A stretch of 46,937 bases of DNA from Wenzhouxiangella sp. (lineage in GTDB: Bacteria; Pseudomonadota; Gammaproteobacteria; Xanthomonadales; Wenzhouxiangellaceae), in NCBI GenBank assembly GCA_007119095.1, contig SKQI01000010.1, positions 1 through 46,937 of the forward strand. Direction: 5' to 3'. The notes beneath the pieces are model-generated. The model did no database searches. It saw only the letters and a list, made by a program, of their open reading frames with translations, and had not been told where the DNA came from. Below, piece by piece: positions 1 through 7,249 of this stretch. Each line of letters starts with the position of its first letter. Within the stretch, counting starts at the first letter, position 1. The position numbers and the translations under genes were made by a program.

Positions 1-838
1 AAATCACGCCCGGCGCAATGCCATAGCTGCCGTCGGACGGAACGGCCATGGAGACCCAGTCATCGCCGTCGGTGCCCAGGGCCCAGTCGCGGATATGGTC
101 GATGGCGGCTGAGGCTGCCGAGGCTGCGCTGGAAGCACCGCGCGCCTTGATAATGGCCGCGCCTCGCTGCTGCACGGTGGGAATGAAATCCTCGGAGTAC
201 CAAGTGCTGTCCAGGCCGTCCAGGGCCGGCTTGCCGTCGACCAGGCAGTGGTGCAGGTCGGGATACTGGGTTGATGAATGGTTGCCCCAGATGGTCATTT
301 TCTTGATCCGGGTGTGATGGGCGCCACGCTTGCCGGCGAGCTGGGCCAGCGCGCGGTTGTGATCCAGGCGGGTCATCGCAGTGAAGTTCTCAGGCGGCAG
401 GTCGGGCGCGTTGGCCTGGGCGATCAGGGCGTTGGTGTTGGCCGGGTTGCCCACCACCAGAACCTTGACATCGCGGCTGGCGACGGCGTTCAGCGCCTTG
501 CCTTGCGGGCCAAAGATCTTGCCGTTTTCGCTCAGCAGATCGGCACGCTCCATGCCAGGTCCGCGCGGTTTGGCGCCGACCAGGATGGCGTAATCGGCAT
601 TTTTGAAGCCTTCTTCCAGATCAGCGGTCGCGACCACGCCATGCAACAGCGGGAATGCGGCATCGTCAAGCTCCATCACAACGCCCTTGAGCGTGTCCAG
701 TGCGGGCGGGATTTCCAGCAGTTGGAGGATGATTGGCTGGTTCGGGCCAAGCAGGTCGCCAGATGCGATGCGAAAGCAGAGCTGGTAGCCGATCTGGCCG
801 GCAGCGCCGGTGATGGCCACGCGGACGGGTGCATTCAT
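1..838 (-). CDS. mdh: Malate dehydrogenase, NAD-dependent (3' part outside window)
   Basis: Cytosolic TCA-cycle enzyme that interconverts malate and oxaloacetate with NAD. The reverse-strand reading begins MNAPVRVAITGAAGQIGYQL, with the glycine-rich Rossmann nucleotide motif GAAGQIG at residues 11-17. It continues through NPANTNALI and the GNHSSTQYPD stretch that carries the catalytic His, typical of the lactate-dehydrogenase-like type 2 MDH family. 279 codons are visible of about 325 expected; the C-terminus lies beyond base 1. A GGGAG ribosome binding site sits just upstream of the ATG. The gene is divergent from ratA. The family is secure; the substrate follows from overall similarity. Confidence 0.95.
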   Translation of the reverse strand, partial: MNAPVRVAITGAAGQIGYQLCFRIASGDLLGPNQPIILQLLEIPPALDTLKGVVMELDDAAFPLLHGVVATADLEEGFKNADYAILVGAKPRGPGMERADLLSENGKIFGPQGKALNAVASRDVKVLVVGNPANTNALIAQANAPDLPPENFTAMTRLDHNRALAQLAGKRGAHHTRIKKMTIWGNHSSTQYPDLHHCLVDGKPALDGLDSTWYSEDFIPTVQQRGAAIIKARGASSAASAASAAIDHIRDWALGTDGDDWVSMAVPSDGSYGIAPGVI

Positions 839-986
839 TTGAGGTTCTCCCAAAATGTGATTAAGTCAACCCGTGATTTTACCGCTTTTGCCCGTCATGC
901 TGGTCACCCCGGCGTCAACCTGATGCTTGCGTGCGGCCTCCTGAGCCCCCAGATTTCCGCTCACCGTTCGTCAATATGTATTTTTC

Positions 987-1421
987 ATGACGCAAGTTCA
1001 TCGCTCCGCACTCGTTAGCTACTCGCCTCGACAGATGTTCGAGCTGGTGCGAGACGTGCCGCGCTATCCCGAGTTCCTGAATTGGGTGCAGACGGCGATC
1101 GTGCATGAAGAGGACGAGAACCATCAAGTGGCTACCTTGCAGGTCAGGATTGCCGGGATGACCCGGCGCTTCACCACCGAAAATAAACTGGTTCCGGGGC
1201 AGCGACTGGAAATGGGGCTGCGGGCCGGGCCTTTCGAAAATCTGACCGGCGCCTGGCAGTTTGAGCCGCTAGGGCAGTTAGGTGCCAAGGTCAGCCTTGA
1301 TCTGAGTTTTTCGCTGGGCCGCTCTGCGCTGATGGTGCCGTTTCGGCGCGGGTTCAGCCGAATGGCGGATCGAATGGTCGATGATTTCTGTCGCCGAGCC
1401 GAACAGCTTCATGGCCGATAA
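987..1421 (+). CDS. ratA: RatA-type ribosome association / Coq10-START domain protein
   Basis: A 144-residue protein of the START/polyketide-cyclase (Coq10-like) fold. The RatA family (YfjG in E. coli) was described as binding 50S subunits and blocking subunit association, while related proteins bind quinones, so the physiological role is debated. The opening MTQVHRSALVSYSPRQMFELVRDVPRYPEFLNW is family-typical, and the length fits a single full domain. It overlaps the start of rnfH, its usual partner. In many gammaproteobacteria smpB lies divergently upstream; here mdh takes that place. Confidence 0.88.
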   Translation: MTQVHRSALVSYSPRQMFELVRDVPRYPEFLNWVQTAIVHEEDENHQVATLQVRIAGMTRRFTTENKLVPGQRLEMGLRAGPFENLTGAWQFEPLGQLGAKVSLDLSFSLGRSALMVPFRRGFSRMADRMVDDFCRRAEQLHGR

Positions 1422-1701
1422 ACTGAATATCGAAGTGGTTGCGGGCGATGCCAAGCGCCAGGTTTTCAAGCGCCTGACCGTCTCCCAGGGAACGACGGTT
1501 CGCGAAGCGCTGCTCATCGCTGACCTTGAGGCGCAATTTCCGAATCTTGTCGTCGACCCGGATCGGCTGGGTATTTTTGGCCGCCTTGTTGACCCTGATC
1601 AGCCCTTGTTGGACGGTGATCGATTAGAGGTCTACCGCCCGCTCAAGGCGGACCCCAAAGAGATCAGGCGTCACCTGGCCGAGCTGGCCAGGAAAAGTTA
1701 A
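1411..1701 (+). CDS. rnfH: RnfH family ubiquitin-like protein (RatB)
   Basis: Small beta-grasp protein of the RnfH/RatB family, 96 residues from ATG 1411 (MADKLNIEVVAG). Molecular role unknown; members sit next to ratA or in rnf operons. An upstream in-frame ATG at 1381 would add ten residues (MISVAEPNSF) buried deeper in ratA. I prefer 1411 because family members begin directly with the first beta strand. The visible core includes the loop VDPDRLGIFGRLVDPDQPLLDGDRLEVYRPL, where LGIFGR and DGDRLEVYRPL are the family hallmarks. Translational coupling with ratA is likely because the reading frames overlap. Confidence 0.87.
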   Translation: MADKLNIEVVAGDAKRQVFKRLTVSQGTTVREALLIADLEAQFPNLVVDPDRLGIFGRLVDPDQPLLDGDRLEVYRPLKADPKEIRRHLAELARKS

Positions 1702-1705
1702 GCGA

Positions 1706-2107
1706 CTACTGTTCCCGCCGCAAGGTCTCAAGATCCTGGATTGGCTGATCATCTCTGCGCTGCAGGTCGCGCAATGCTTCGGCGGCTACCGAGTCCTGAT
1801 CCAGGAAGCTGCCGTCAACCGAGGCCAGGCGACTATCCTCGAAACGCAGGGTCAGGACGCGTTTGACTGCATTGGTTCCGCGTGGCGCATAGGTGTTGAC
1901 ATAGTCCCAGCGATCCTCATGGAAAGGGCTCTGTACTGACGGTGAACCGAGCAAGACCTGCACCTGGCGCTTGGTCATGCCGATCTCCAAGCGTGCGACA
2001 TCATCGTCGTCGAGGACGTTTCCTTGCTGGATATCTTGCTTGTAAACAATATTGCAGGCAGCCAGACTCAGCGCCAGGGCGACACACAGCGTTATCCGCT
2101 TGAGCAT
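1706..2107 (-). CDS. bamE: Outer membrane assembly lipoprotein BamE (SmpA/OmlA)
   Basis: Lipoprotein of the BAM complex that folds beta-barrel proteins into the outer membrane. The 133-residue reading from 2107 starts MLKRITLCVALALSLAAC: a signal peptide ending in a lipobox (LAAC, lipid-anchored Cys at residue 18). The core has the SmpA/OmlA pattern IGMTKRQVQVLLGSP and DRWDYVNTYAPRG. An upstream ATG at 2140 would put eleven residues before the signal peptide and is rejected. Divergent from fur, an arrangement long known for omlA-fur in xanthomonads and pseudomonads. It converges with rnfH with only four bases between stops. Confidence 0.93.
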   Translation of the reverse strand: MLKRITLCVALALSLAACNIVYKQDIQQGNVLDDDDVARLEIGMTKRQVQVLLGSPSVQSPFHEDRWDYVNTYAPRGTNAVKRVLTLRFEDSRLASVDGSFLDQDSVAAEALRDLQRRDDQPIQDLETLRREQ

Positions 2108-2121
2108 TAAAAGATCCGGGA

Positions 2122-2149
2122 TTGGGTAAAACACACCCAATGATACAAT
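2122..2149 (+). promoter_or_regulatory. Candidate sigma-70 promoter of fur with overlapping inverted repeat
   Basis: TTGGGT (2122-2127) and TACAAT (2144-2149) are separated by 16 bases and lie 42 bases before the fur ATG. The -35 element is also the left arm of a dyad: TTGGGT at 2122-2127 and ACCCAA at 2135-2140 around seven bases, so a bound protein would occlude RNA polymerase. Spacing and geometry are seen in the sequence; the regulator is unknown. The dyad does not look like a Fur box. Confidence 0.5.
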
Positions 2150-2191
2150 ATCAAGCCGGTTTGCCGGTTAAACGAATGTTCAGGAGCAGCG

Positions 2192-2623
2192 ATGTCTGAA
2201 GAAACAACCGAGTTGCGCAAAGCGGGCCTCAAGGTCACCCATCCTCGCCTTCAGATTCTCAGATTGCTGGAACAGGCAGAACAAAAGCACATGACGGCAG
2301 ATCAGATTTATCGGGCGCTGAACGATCAAGGGGAAGACATTGGACTGGCGACGGTTTACCGAGTGTTGAGCCAGTTCGAGTCCGCGCAGCTGGTTCGCAA
2401 GCATATGTTCGATGATGGCAGTGCTCGTCCGGCACAGGCTTGCTACGAGCTTGATGAGGGCGAACACCATGACCACATGGTGTGCATGGAATCTGGTGAA
2501 GTCATCGAATTCTTCGACGAGGCCATTGAGCGTCGCCAGGAGGAAATCGCCGAAAAGCACGGCTATGAAATCGTCGATCACTCCCTGGTCATGTATGTTC
2601 GTCCGCTGAAACCCAGATCCTGA
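2192..2623 (+). CDS. fur: Ferric uptake regulator Fur
   Basis: Iron-responsive DNA-binding repressor, 143 residues. An N-terminal winged helix (GLKVTHPRLQILRLL; recognition helix around GLATVYRVL, residues 51-59) precedes the metal/dimerisation domain with HHDH at residues 92-95. The second Cys of the E. coli CxxC structural zinc site is absent (CMES, C98 only), as in Pseudomonas-type Fur. Odd: between the domains the usual short FEGGKSVFEL-like stretch reads FDDGSARPAQACYEL, about five residues longer and with an extra Cys84. Divergent from bamE and convergent with recN. Confidence 0.95.
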   Translation: MSEETTELRKAGLKVTHPRLQILRLLEQAEQKHMTADQIYRALNDQGEDIGLATVYRVLSQFESAQLVRKHMFDDGSARPAQACYELDEGEHHDHMVCMESGEVIEFFDEAIERRQEEIAEKHGYEIVDHSLVMYVRPLKPRS

Positions 2624-2658
2624 TCAATAAGCCCCTGAAGGCATTGCCGCGTGGCCTA

Positions 2659-4323
2659 CTAGACGCCGTCGTCGTCCAGCAGTTCGCTGGCATGGTCCAG
2701 GCTGCGTCTGGAATCCGGGTTGCCCAGCATGCGAGCAATTTCGCGCTGGCGATCCGCCTGGTCGAGGCTGCTCGCGGTCAACTCGGTCCGTTTGTTCGCC
2801 AGTGCCTTGCGAACGCTGATTTGCTGGTCTGCACGGGCCGCAACCTGGGCCAGGTGGGTGACACAGAAGGCCTGGCCATGATTGGCCACCCGCTTCAAGA
2901 AGCGGCCGACGACGCCGGCTGTTTCGCCTCCAATGCCTGCGTCTACCTCGTCGAAGACGCGTACCTTGGGGTTGTCTTCCAGCGCCGCTGCCAGCATCAG
3001 TGCCAGGCTGACTCGCGATAATTCGCCGCCCGAAGCCACCCTGGCCAGCGGCTGTGGCGGCTGGCCGGGATTCGCACTGAGCAGGATTGTTATTCGATCT
3101 CGCCCGTGTGCTGAAGGCGCAGCATTCTCGTCGGGCTCGACCTCGATCTCGAGGCCGGCTCGGTCCATGCCAAGCTGTTTCAGGCTGCGGCTGATTTCCT
3201 GCGCCAGCGCGCTGGCAGCCCGCTGCCTGGCCTTTGTGAGGCGAACAGCAGCGGCTCGCCAATTCGCCTGGCTTTCCTGCAGTGCTTCGTCCAGGCGCTG
3301 ACGTTCCTGGTTGGCGCCCTCCACGCGGTCGAGCCGAGACCGAAAGGACTCGGCCAGCGCGGGCAGTGCATCAGGTGCTACGCGGTGCTTCCGGGCCAGG
3401 TCAAGCACTTTTTGCAAGCGGCGATTGACCTGGTCCAGGCGAGCCGGGTCTGCCTCCTCACTACCGTCGTGCCGTTCGAGCTCGGCTATCGCCTCGTCGA
3501 TATTGATCCGGGCCTCTTCAAGCATCGAGGCTGCAGATGCCAGGCCAGGGTCCAGAGAACGGACGTTGGCCATTGCCTGCAGGGCTTCGATCAGCATGGC
3601 TCTGATCGAGGGTTGGTCATCCTGATCAAGCAGAGCGCCGGCCCGGGTCATTGCCGCGCGTATCTCGTCGCTGCGGGCTAGACGCTCCTGTTCACGCTCA
3701 AGCTCGGCGAATTCGTCATTCCCGAGGCCCAGGTCTTCCAGCTCCTGGCATTGAAAGCGCAACAGGTCTGCCTGCGCAGGGTCGCCGCTTTCCGACTCCA
3801 GGGTTTTCAGTGCCTGTCCGGCAGTCTTCCAGGCGCTCCATGCGGAACGAACCTCGTCGAGTAGCTTCTTGTCGAGGTGATGGTCCAGCAGTTGACGCTG
3901 CCTGTCGGGCTGGTTGAGCTGTTGATGCTCGTGCTGGCCATGGATCTCCACCAGCATGGCACCAAGTTCCGCGAGTTGGCCGATGGTTGCAGGGCGTCCG
4001 TTGATCCACGCGCGAGAGGCACCCCGCCGGGACAACAGCCGACGGATCAACAACTCATCTCCTTCAATCATGGCCTGTTCAGACAGCCAGTCCCGGGCAT
4101 CCGCCTGTCGGCTCAGGTCAAAGCTGGCGCTCAGTTCAGCCTGGTCCTGACCGGCGGCTATCAGGCTGGAATCTGCCCGATCGCCCAGCAGAAGTCCCAT
4201 CGCGTCGATCAGGATGGACTTGCCAGCGCCGGTTTCGCCGGTAATGGCGGTGAAGCCCGGCTCAAAATCCAGCTCGAGTGCTTCGACGATGGCGAAATGG
4301 CGAATGGACAGGGATCTCAGCAT
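2659..4323 (-). CDS. recN: DNA repair protein RecN
   Basis: SMC-like ATPase for double-strand break repair, 554 residues from ATG 4323 (MLRSLSIRHFAIVEALELDF), matching the roughly 553-residue family length. Walker A GETGAGKS lies near residue 30, the middle is charged coiled coil, and the C-terminal Walker B/signature region has ASGGELSRV and FDEVDAGIGG. The reading frame stays open 30 codons further upstream, but those residues look like leader sequence. I found no convincing LexA box upstream, so SOS control cannot be claimed. Convergent with fur, divergent from grpE. Confidence 0.95.
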   Translation of the reverse strand: MLRSLSIRHFAIVEALELDFEPGFTAITGETGAGKSILIDAMGLLLGDRADSSLIAAGQDQAELSASFDLSRQADARDWLSEQAMIEGDELLIRRLLSRRGASRAWINGRPATIGQLAELGAMLVEIHGQHEHQQLNQPDRQRQLLDHHLDKKLLDEVRSAWSAWKTAGQALKTLESESGDPAQADLLRFQCQELEDLGLGNDEFAELEREQERLARSDEIRAAMTRAGALLDQDDQPSIRAMLIEALQAMANVRSLDPGLASAASMLEEARINIDEAIAELERHDGSEEADPARLDQVNRRLQKVLDLARKHRVAPDALPALAESFRSRLDRVEGANQERQRLDEALQESQANWRAAAVRLTKARQRAASALAQEISRSLKQLGMDRAGLEIEVEPDENAAPSAHGRDRITILLSANPGQPPQPLARVASGGELSRVSLALMLAAALEDNPKVRVFDEVDAGIGGETAGVVGRFLKRVANHGQAFCVTHLAQVAARADQQISVRKALANKRTELTASSLDQADRQREIARMLGNPDSRRSLDHASELLDDDGV

Positions 4324-4454
4324 GATGGCGTGAGTTGATTTGGGCTTGTAAAGGCTGACCTGCTTGCCTGCTGTGAACGAGCATGGCATGCGTGCGAACA
4401 AGCGATGAGGCAATTCTACACGGGCTGAAGGCGACCCATGGCGATCATGACGCC

Positions 4455-4483
4455 GTTGTTTTTCAGTGGTTTCAACCCCACTT
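4455..4483 (+). promoter_or_regulatory. Candidate sigma-32 (heat shock) promoter of grpE
   Basis: GTTGTTT (4455-4461), 14 bases, then CCCCACTT (4476-4483) resembles CTTGAAA-N11-16-CCCCATnT. The -35 is weak, but the -10 and the 14-base spacer match the stronger site in front of dnaK (5102-5130), which supports reading both as RpoH promoters. Start of transcription would be about 30 bases before the grpE ATG. Confidence 0.5.
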
Positions 4484-4518
4484 AATCGCGCAGGTCAATA
4501 TTTCGCAACGGATGAGCC

Positions 4519-5094
4519 ATGAGCGAGCAGCAAGACAAGAAAAACGACGGCGCTGAGTCGGAAACAGAATTGCCGCGGCAGGATGGATTTGCGGCTGATG
4601 CCGGCGACGACCAGCATCTGGACGAGTCGCAAGGATCTGGACATTCAGCGGGGTCTGATTCCGGCGAGGACGAACTGGGGCGTTTGCGTGAAGCGCTGCT
4701 TCGGACCCGCGCCGAAATGGACAATCTGCAAAAGCGAGCCGAACGCGAAATCGAAAAATCACGGCGCTTTGCCGTCGACAGCCTCCTGCGTGACCTGATC
4801 CCGGTCATCGACAGTCTTGACCAGGGCTTGGAGAGCGCGGGAGAGGGCAGCAGTCTCAACGAGGGCTTGAGTCTGACCCGCCGACAACTGCTGAATGCGC
4901 TCACCCGGTTCGGGCTGGAAGAAGAAAATCCCACCGGGAAGCCGTTCGATCCGCAGTGGCACGAAGCCATGAGCATGCAGCCTTCCGATCAGCACGCGCC
5001 GGATACGGTAGTCGCGGTGTTGCAGAAAGGCTATCGATTGCACGATCGGCTACTGCGCCCGGCCCGCGTCATCGTCGCGCGCGCGATGGATTGA
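4519..5094 (+). CDS. grpE: Nucleotide exchange factor GrpE
   Basis: Cochaperone that releases ADP from DnaK, 191 residues. An acidic, low-complexity N-terminus (about 1-50) leads into the long dimerisation helix (RTRAEMDNLQKRAEREIEKSRRFA) and a C-terminal beta domain with NPTGKPFDPQWHEAMS, the family signature. It opens the grpE-dnaK-dnaJ heat-shock group. hrcA, often placed before grpE in xanthomonads and other bacteria, is absent and no CIRCE repeat is visible, so sigma-32 alone probably drives induction. Confidence 0.95.
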   Translation: MSEQQDKKNDGAESETELPRQDGFAADAGDDQHLDESQGSGHSAGSDSGEDELGRLREALLRTRAEMDNLQKRAEREIEKSRRFAVDSLLRDLIPVIDSLDQGLESAGEGSSLNEGLSLTRRQLLNALTRFGLEEENPTGKPFDPQWHEAMSMQPSDQHAPDTVVAVLQKGYRLHDRLLRPARVIVARAMD

Positions 5095-5101
5095 CCCAAG
5101 A

Positions 5102-5130
5102 TTTGAAAAGTGGCTGGTTTAGCCCCACTA
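5102..5130 (+). promoter_or_regulatory. Sigma-32 (heat shock) promoter of dnaK
   Basis: TTTGAAA (5102-5108), 14 bases, then CCCCACTA (5123-5130) is a close match to the RpoH consensus CTTGAAA-N11-16-CCCCATnT. It lies in the gap after grpE, about 70 bases before the dnaK ATG, so dnaK would have its own heat-shock transcript as well as read-through from grpE. Confidence 0.75.
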
Positions 5131-5198
5131 AACGGCCATGAGCGTCGAGATTCACTCGATATGAAAAGATTGATTTCAAGCATAGGATCAAAATAGCC

Positions 5199-7127
5199 AT
5201 GAGCAAGATAATCGGCATTGACCTGGGAACCACAAATTCCTGCGTCGCAATCATGGAAGGCGGCAAGCCGAAAGTCATCGAAAACGCCGAAGGCGATCGA
5301 ACCACGCCTTCGACCGTAGCCTTTACCAAGGACGGCGAAGTGCTGGTTGGACAACCGGCCAAACGCCAGGCCGTCACCAACCCAGACCGTACCCTGTATG
5401 CGGTCAAGCGGCTGATTGGCCGCAAGTTCAGCGAAGACGTCGTGCAAAAGGACAAGGGCCTGGTGCCTTACCGGATCATCGAGGCCGACAATGGCGATGC
5501 CTGGGTAGAGGTGGATAGCAAGAAAATGGCGCCTCCCGAAATCTCCGCGCGCGTCTTGATGAAGATGAAGAAGACGGCCGAAGACTATCTCGGAGAAGAA
5601 GTCAGCGAAGCGGTAATCACCGTGCCGGCTTACTTCAATGACTCTCAGCGCCAGGCAACCAAGGATGCCGGCAAGATTGCCGGGCTGAACGTGCGCCGTA
5701 TCATCAACGAACCGACGGCCGCAGCCCTTGCCTACGGTCTGGACAAGAAGAGCGGCGATCGAAAAGTGGCCGTTTACGACCTGGGCGGCGGCACCTTCGA
5801 TATATCCATCATCGAGATCGCCGATGTTGATGGCGAGATCCAGTTCGAAGTGCTGGCCACCAACGGCGACACCTTCCTGGGCGGTGAGGATTTCGACAAA
5901 CGTCTGATCGACTACCTGGCCAACGAGTTCAAGAAAGAGCAGGGGGTCAATCTGCAAAATGACCCGCTGGCCTTGCAGCGGCTGCGCGAAGCGGCTGAGC
6001 GGGCCAAGATCGAACTGTCTTCATCGCAGCAGACCGAGGTCAATCTGCCATACATTACCGCCGATGCGTCAGGGCCCAAGCACCTGAATATCAAGGTCAC
6101 TCGTTCGAAGCTGGAATCGCTGGTCGAGGATCTGGTCAAGCGCTCCATAGAACCTTGCCGCACCGCGCTCAATGACTCCGGGCTGAAGGTTTCCGAGGTC
6201 GATGAGGTCATTCTGGTTGGCGGCCAGACCCGGATGCCGGCGGTACAAAAGGCGGTTGCCGATTTCTTTGGCAAGGAACCCCGAAAGGACGTCAATCCCG
6301 ACGAAGCGGTCGCCGTTGGCGCGGCAGTGCAGGGTGGTGTGCTTTCTGGCGATGTGAAAGATGTGCTGCTGCTGGACGTAACGCCCTTGTCGCTGGGTAT
6401 TGAAACGCTGGGCGGCGTGTTCACCAAGGTGATCGAGAAGAACACGACCATCCCGACCAAGGCCTCGCAGGTATTCTCGACGGCCGAAGACAATCAGAGC
6501 GCGGTGACCGTGCATGTACTGCAGGGGGAGCGTGAACAGGCCGCGGCCAACAAGTCGCTGGCCCGTTTCGATTTGACCGGGATTCCCGCAGCGCCGCGTG
6601 GCATGCCCCAGATCGAGGTCACGTTTGATATTGATGCGAACGGTATCTTGCACGTCTCTGCCAAAGACAAGGCAACCGGTCGAGAACAGCGGATCGAGAT
6701 CAAGGCAGGCTCGGGTCTGAGCGAAGACGAGATCGAAAACATGGTGCGTGATGCTGAAGCGCACCGCGAGGAGGACAAGCGCTTCAGCGAGCTGGTCACG
6801 GCCAGAAACCAGGCTGATGGGGTTGCCCACGCAACTCGAACTAGCCTGAACGAGCACGCTGAAGATATTGAAGATGCTGTCAAGCAGCGTATCGAAGATG
6901 CGTTGGCCAAGGTCGATGAAGCGATCAAGGGCGACAGCAAGGAGGCCATCGATACGGCGGTCAACGATCTGCAGCAAGCTGGTGCCGAGCTTTATCAGAA
7001 GGCAGCAGAGAAAGCCCAGGCTGAAGCCGGTGCGGAGTCTGGCAGTGCTGAACAGCCTGCTGGAGAAGCCGCTGCCGATGATGTCGTCGACGCTGAGTTC
7101 ACCGAGGTCGACGACGACAAGAAGTAA
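5199..7127 (+). CDS. dnaK: Molecular chaperone DnaK (Hsp70)
   Basis: ATP-dependent Hsp70 chaperone of 642 residues. The ATPase domain opens with IIGIDLGTTNSCVA and carries VYDLGGGTFDISI and ILVGGQTRMPAVQ. The linker DVLLLDVTPLSLGIET leads into the substrate-binding domain. The helical lid ends in an Ala/Glu-rich tail and EFTEVDDDKK, close to the EEV-type bacterial ending. Length and all signatures are complete. It sits between grpE and dnaJ, which supply nucleotide exchange and ATPase stimulation. Confidence 0.98.
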   Translation: MSKIIGIDLGTTNSCVAIMEGGKPKVIENAEGDRTTPSTVAFTKDGEVLVGQPAKRQAVTNPDRTLYAVKRLIGRKFSEDVVQKDKGLVPYRIIEADNGDAWVEVDSKKMAPPEISARVLMKMKKTAEDYLGEEVSEAVITVPAYFNDSQRQATKDAGKIAGLNVRRIINEPTAAALAYGLDKKSGDRKVAVYDLGGGTFDISIIEIADVDGEIQFEVLATNGDTFLGGEDFDKRLIDYLANEFKKEQGVNLQNDPLALQRLREAAERAKIELSSSQQTEVNLPYITADASGPKHLNIKVTRSKLESLVEDLVKRSIEPCRTALNDSGLKVSEVDEVILVGGQTRMPAVQKAVADFFGKEPRKDVNPDEAVAVGAAVQGGVLSGDVKDVLLLDVTPLSLGIETLGGVFTKVIEKNTTIPTKASQVFSTAEDNQSAVTVHVLQGEREQAAANKSLARFDLTGIPAAPRGMPQIEVTFDIDANGILHVSAKDKATGREQRIEIKAGSGLSEDEIENMVRDAEAHREEDKRFSELVTARNQADGVAHATRTSLNEHAEDIEDAVKQRIEDALAKVDEAIKGDSKEAIDTAVNDLQQAGAELYQKAAEKAQAEAGAESGSAEQPAGEAAADDVVDAEFTEVDDDKK

Positions 7128-7158
7128 TGCGCTGTTTGCGGTGTTGAATGCGAAGCTT

Positions 7159-7184
7159 CCCGGTCGGCCCTGGTGCCGACCGGG
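7159..7184 (+). terminator. Perfect 10-bp hairpin between dnaK and dnaJ
   Basis: CCCGGTCGGC (7159-7168), six-base loop, GCCGACCGGG (7175-7184). The stem is perfect and GC-rich but is followed by TTAGCC, not a T-run, so it is more likely a partial terminator, attenuator or 3'-end stabiliser that keeps dnaJ below dnaK. Confidence 0.5.
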
Positions 7185-7249
7185 TTAGCCGTATTGAAGC
7201 CGTGTCAATCCTGCCTCCTTTCTGCTAAACGAATATCACTTGAATCCTT

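Noticed and set aside
278..1018. 246-codon plus-strand open frame over mdh
   Set aside because: Antisense shadow of mdh; the reverse strand gives a clear malate dehydrogenase and this frame has no family-like sequence.
4324..4440. Possible LexA box upstream of recN
   Set aside because: CTGTGAACGAG is only a half-site; no CTGT-N8-ACAG or related palindrome is present.
7195..7230. TTGAAG..CCTCCT as a sigma-32 promoter for dnaJ
   Set aside because: The -10 does not match CCCCAT and the spacing is poor compared with the dnaK and grpE sites.
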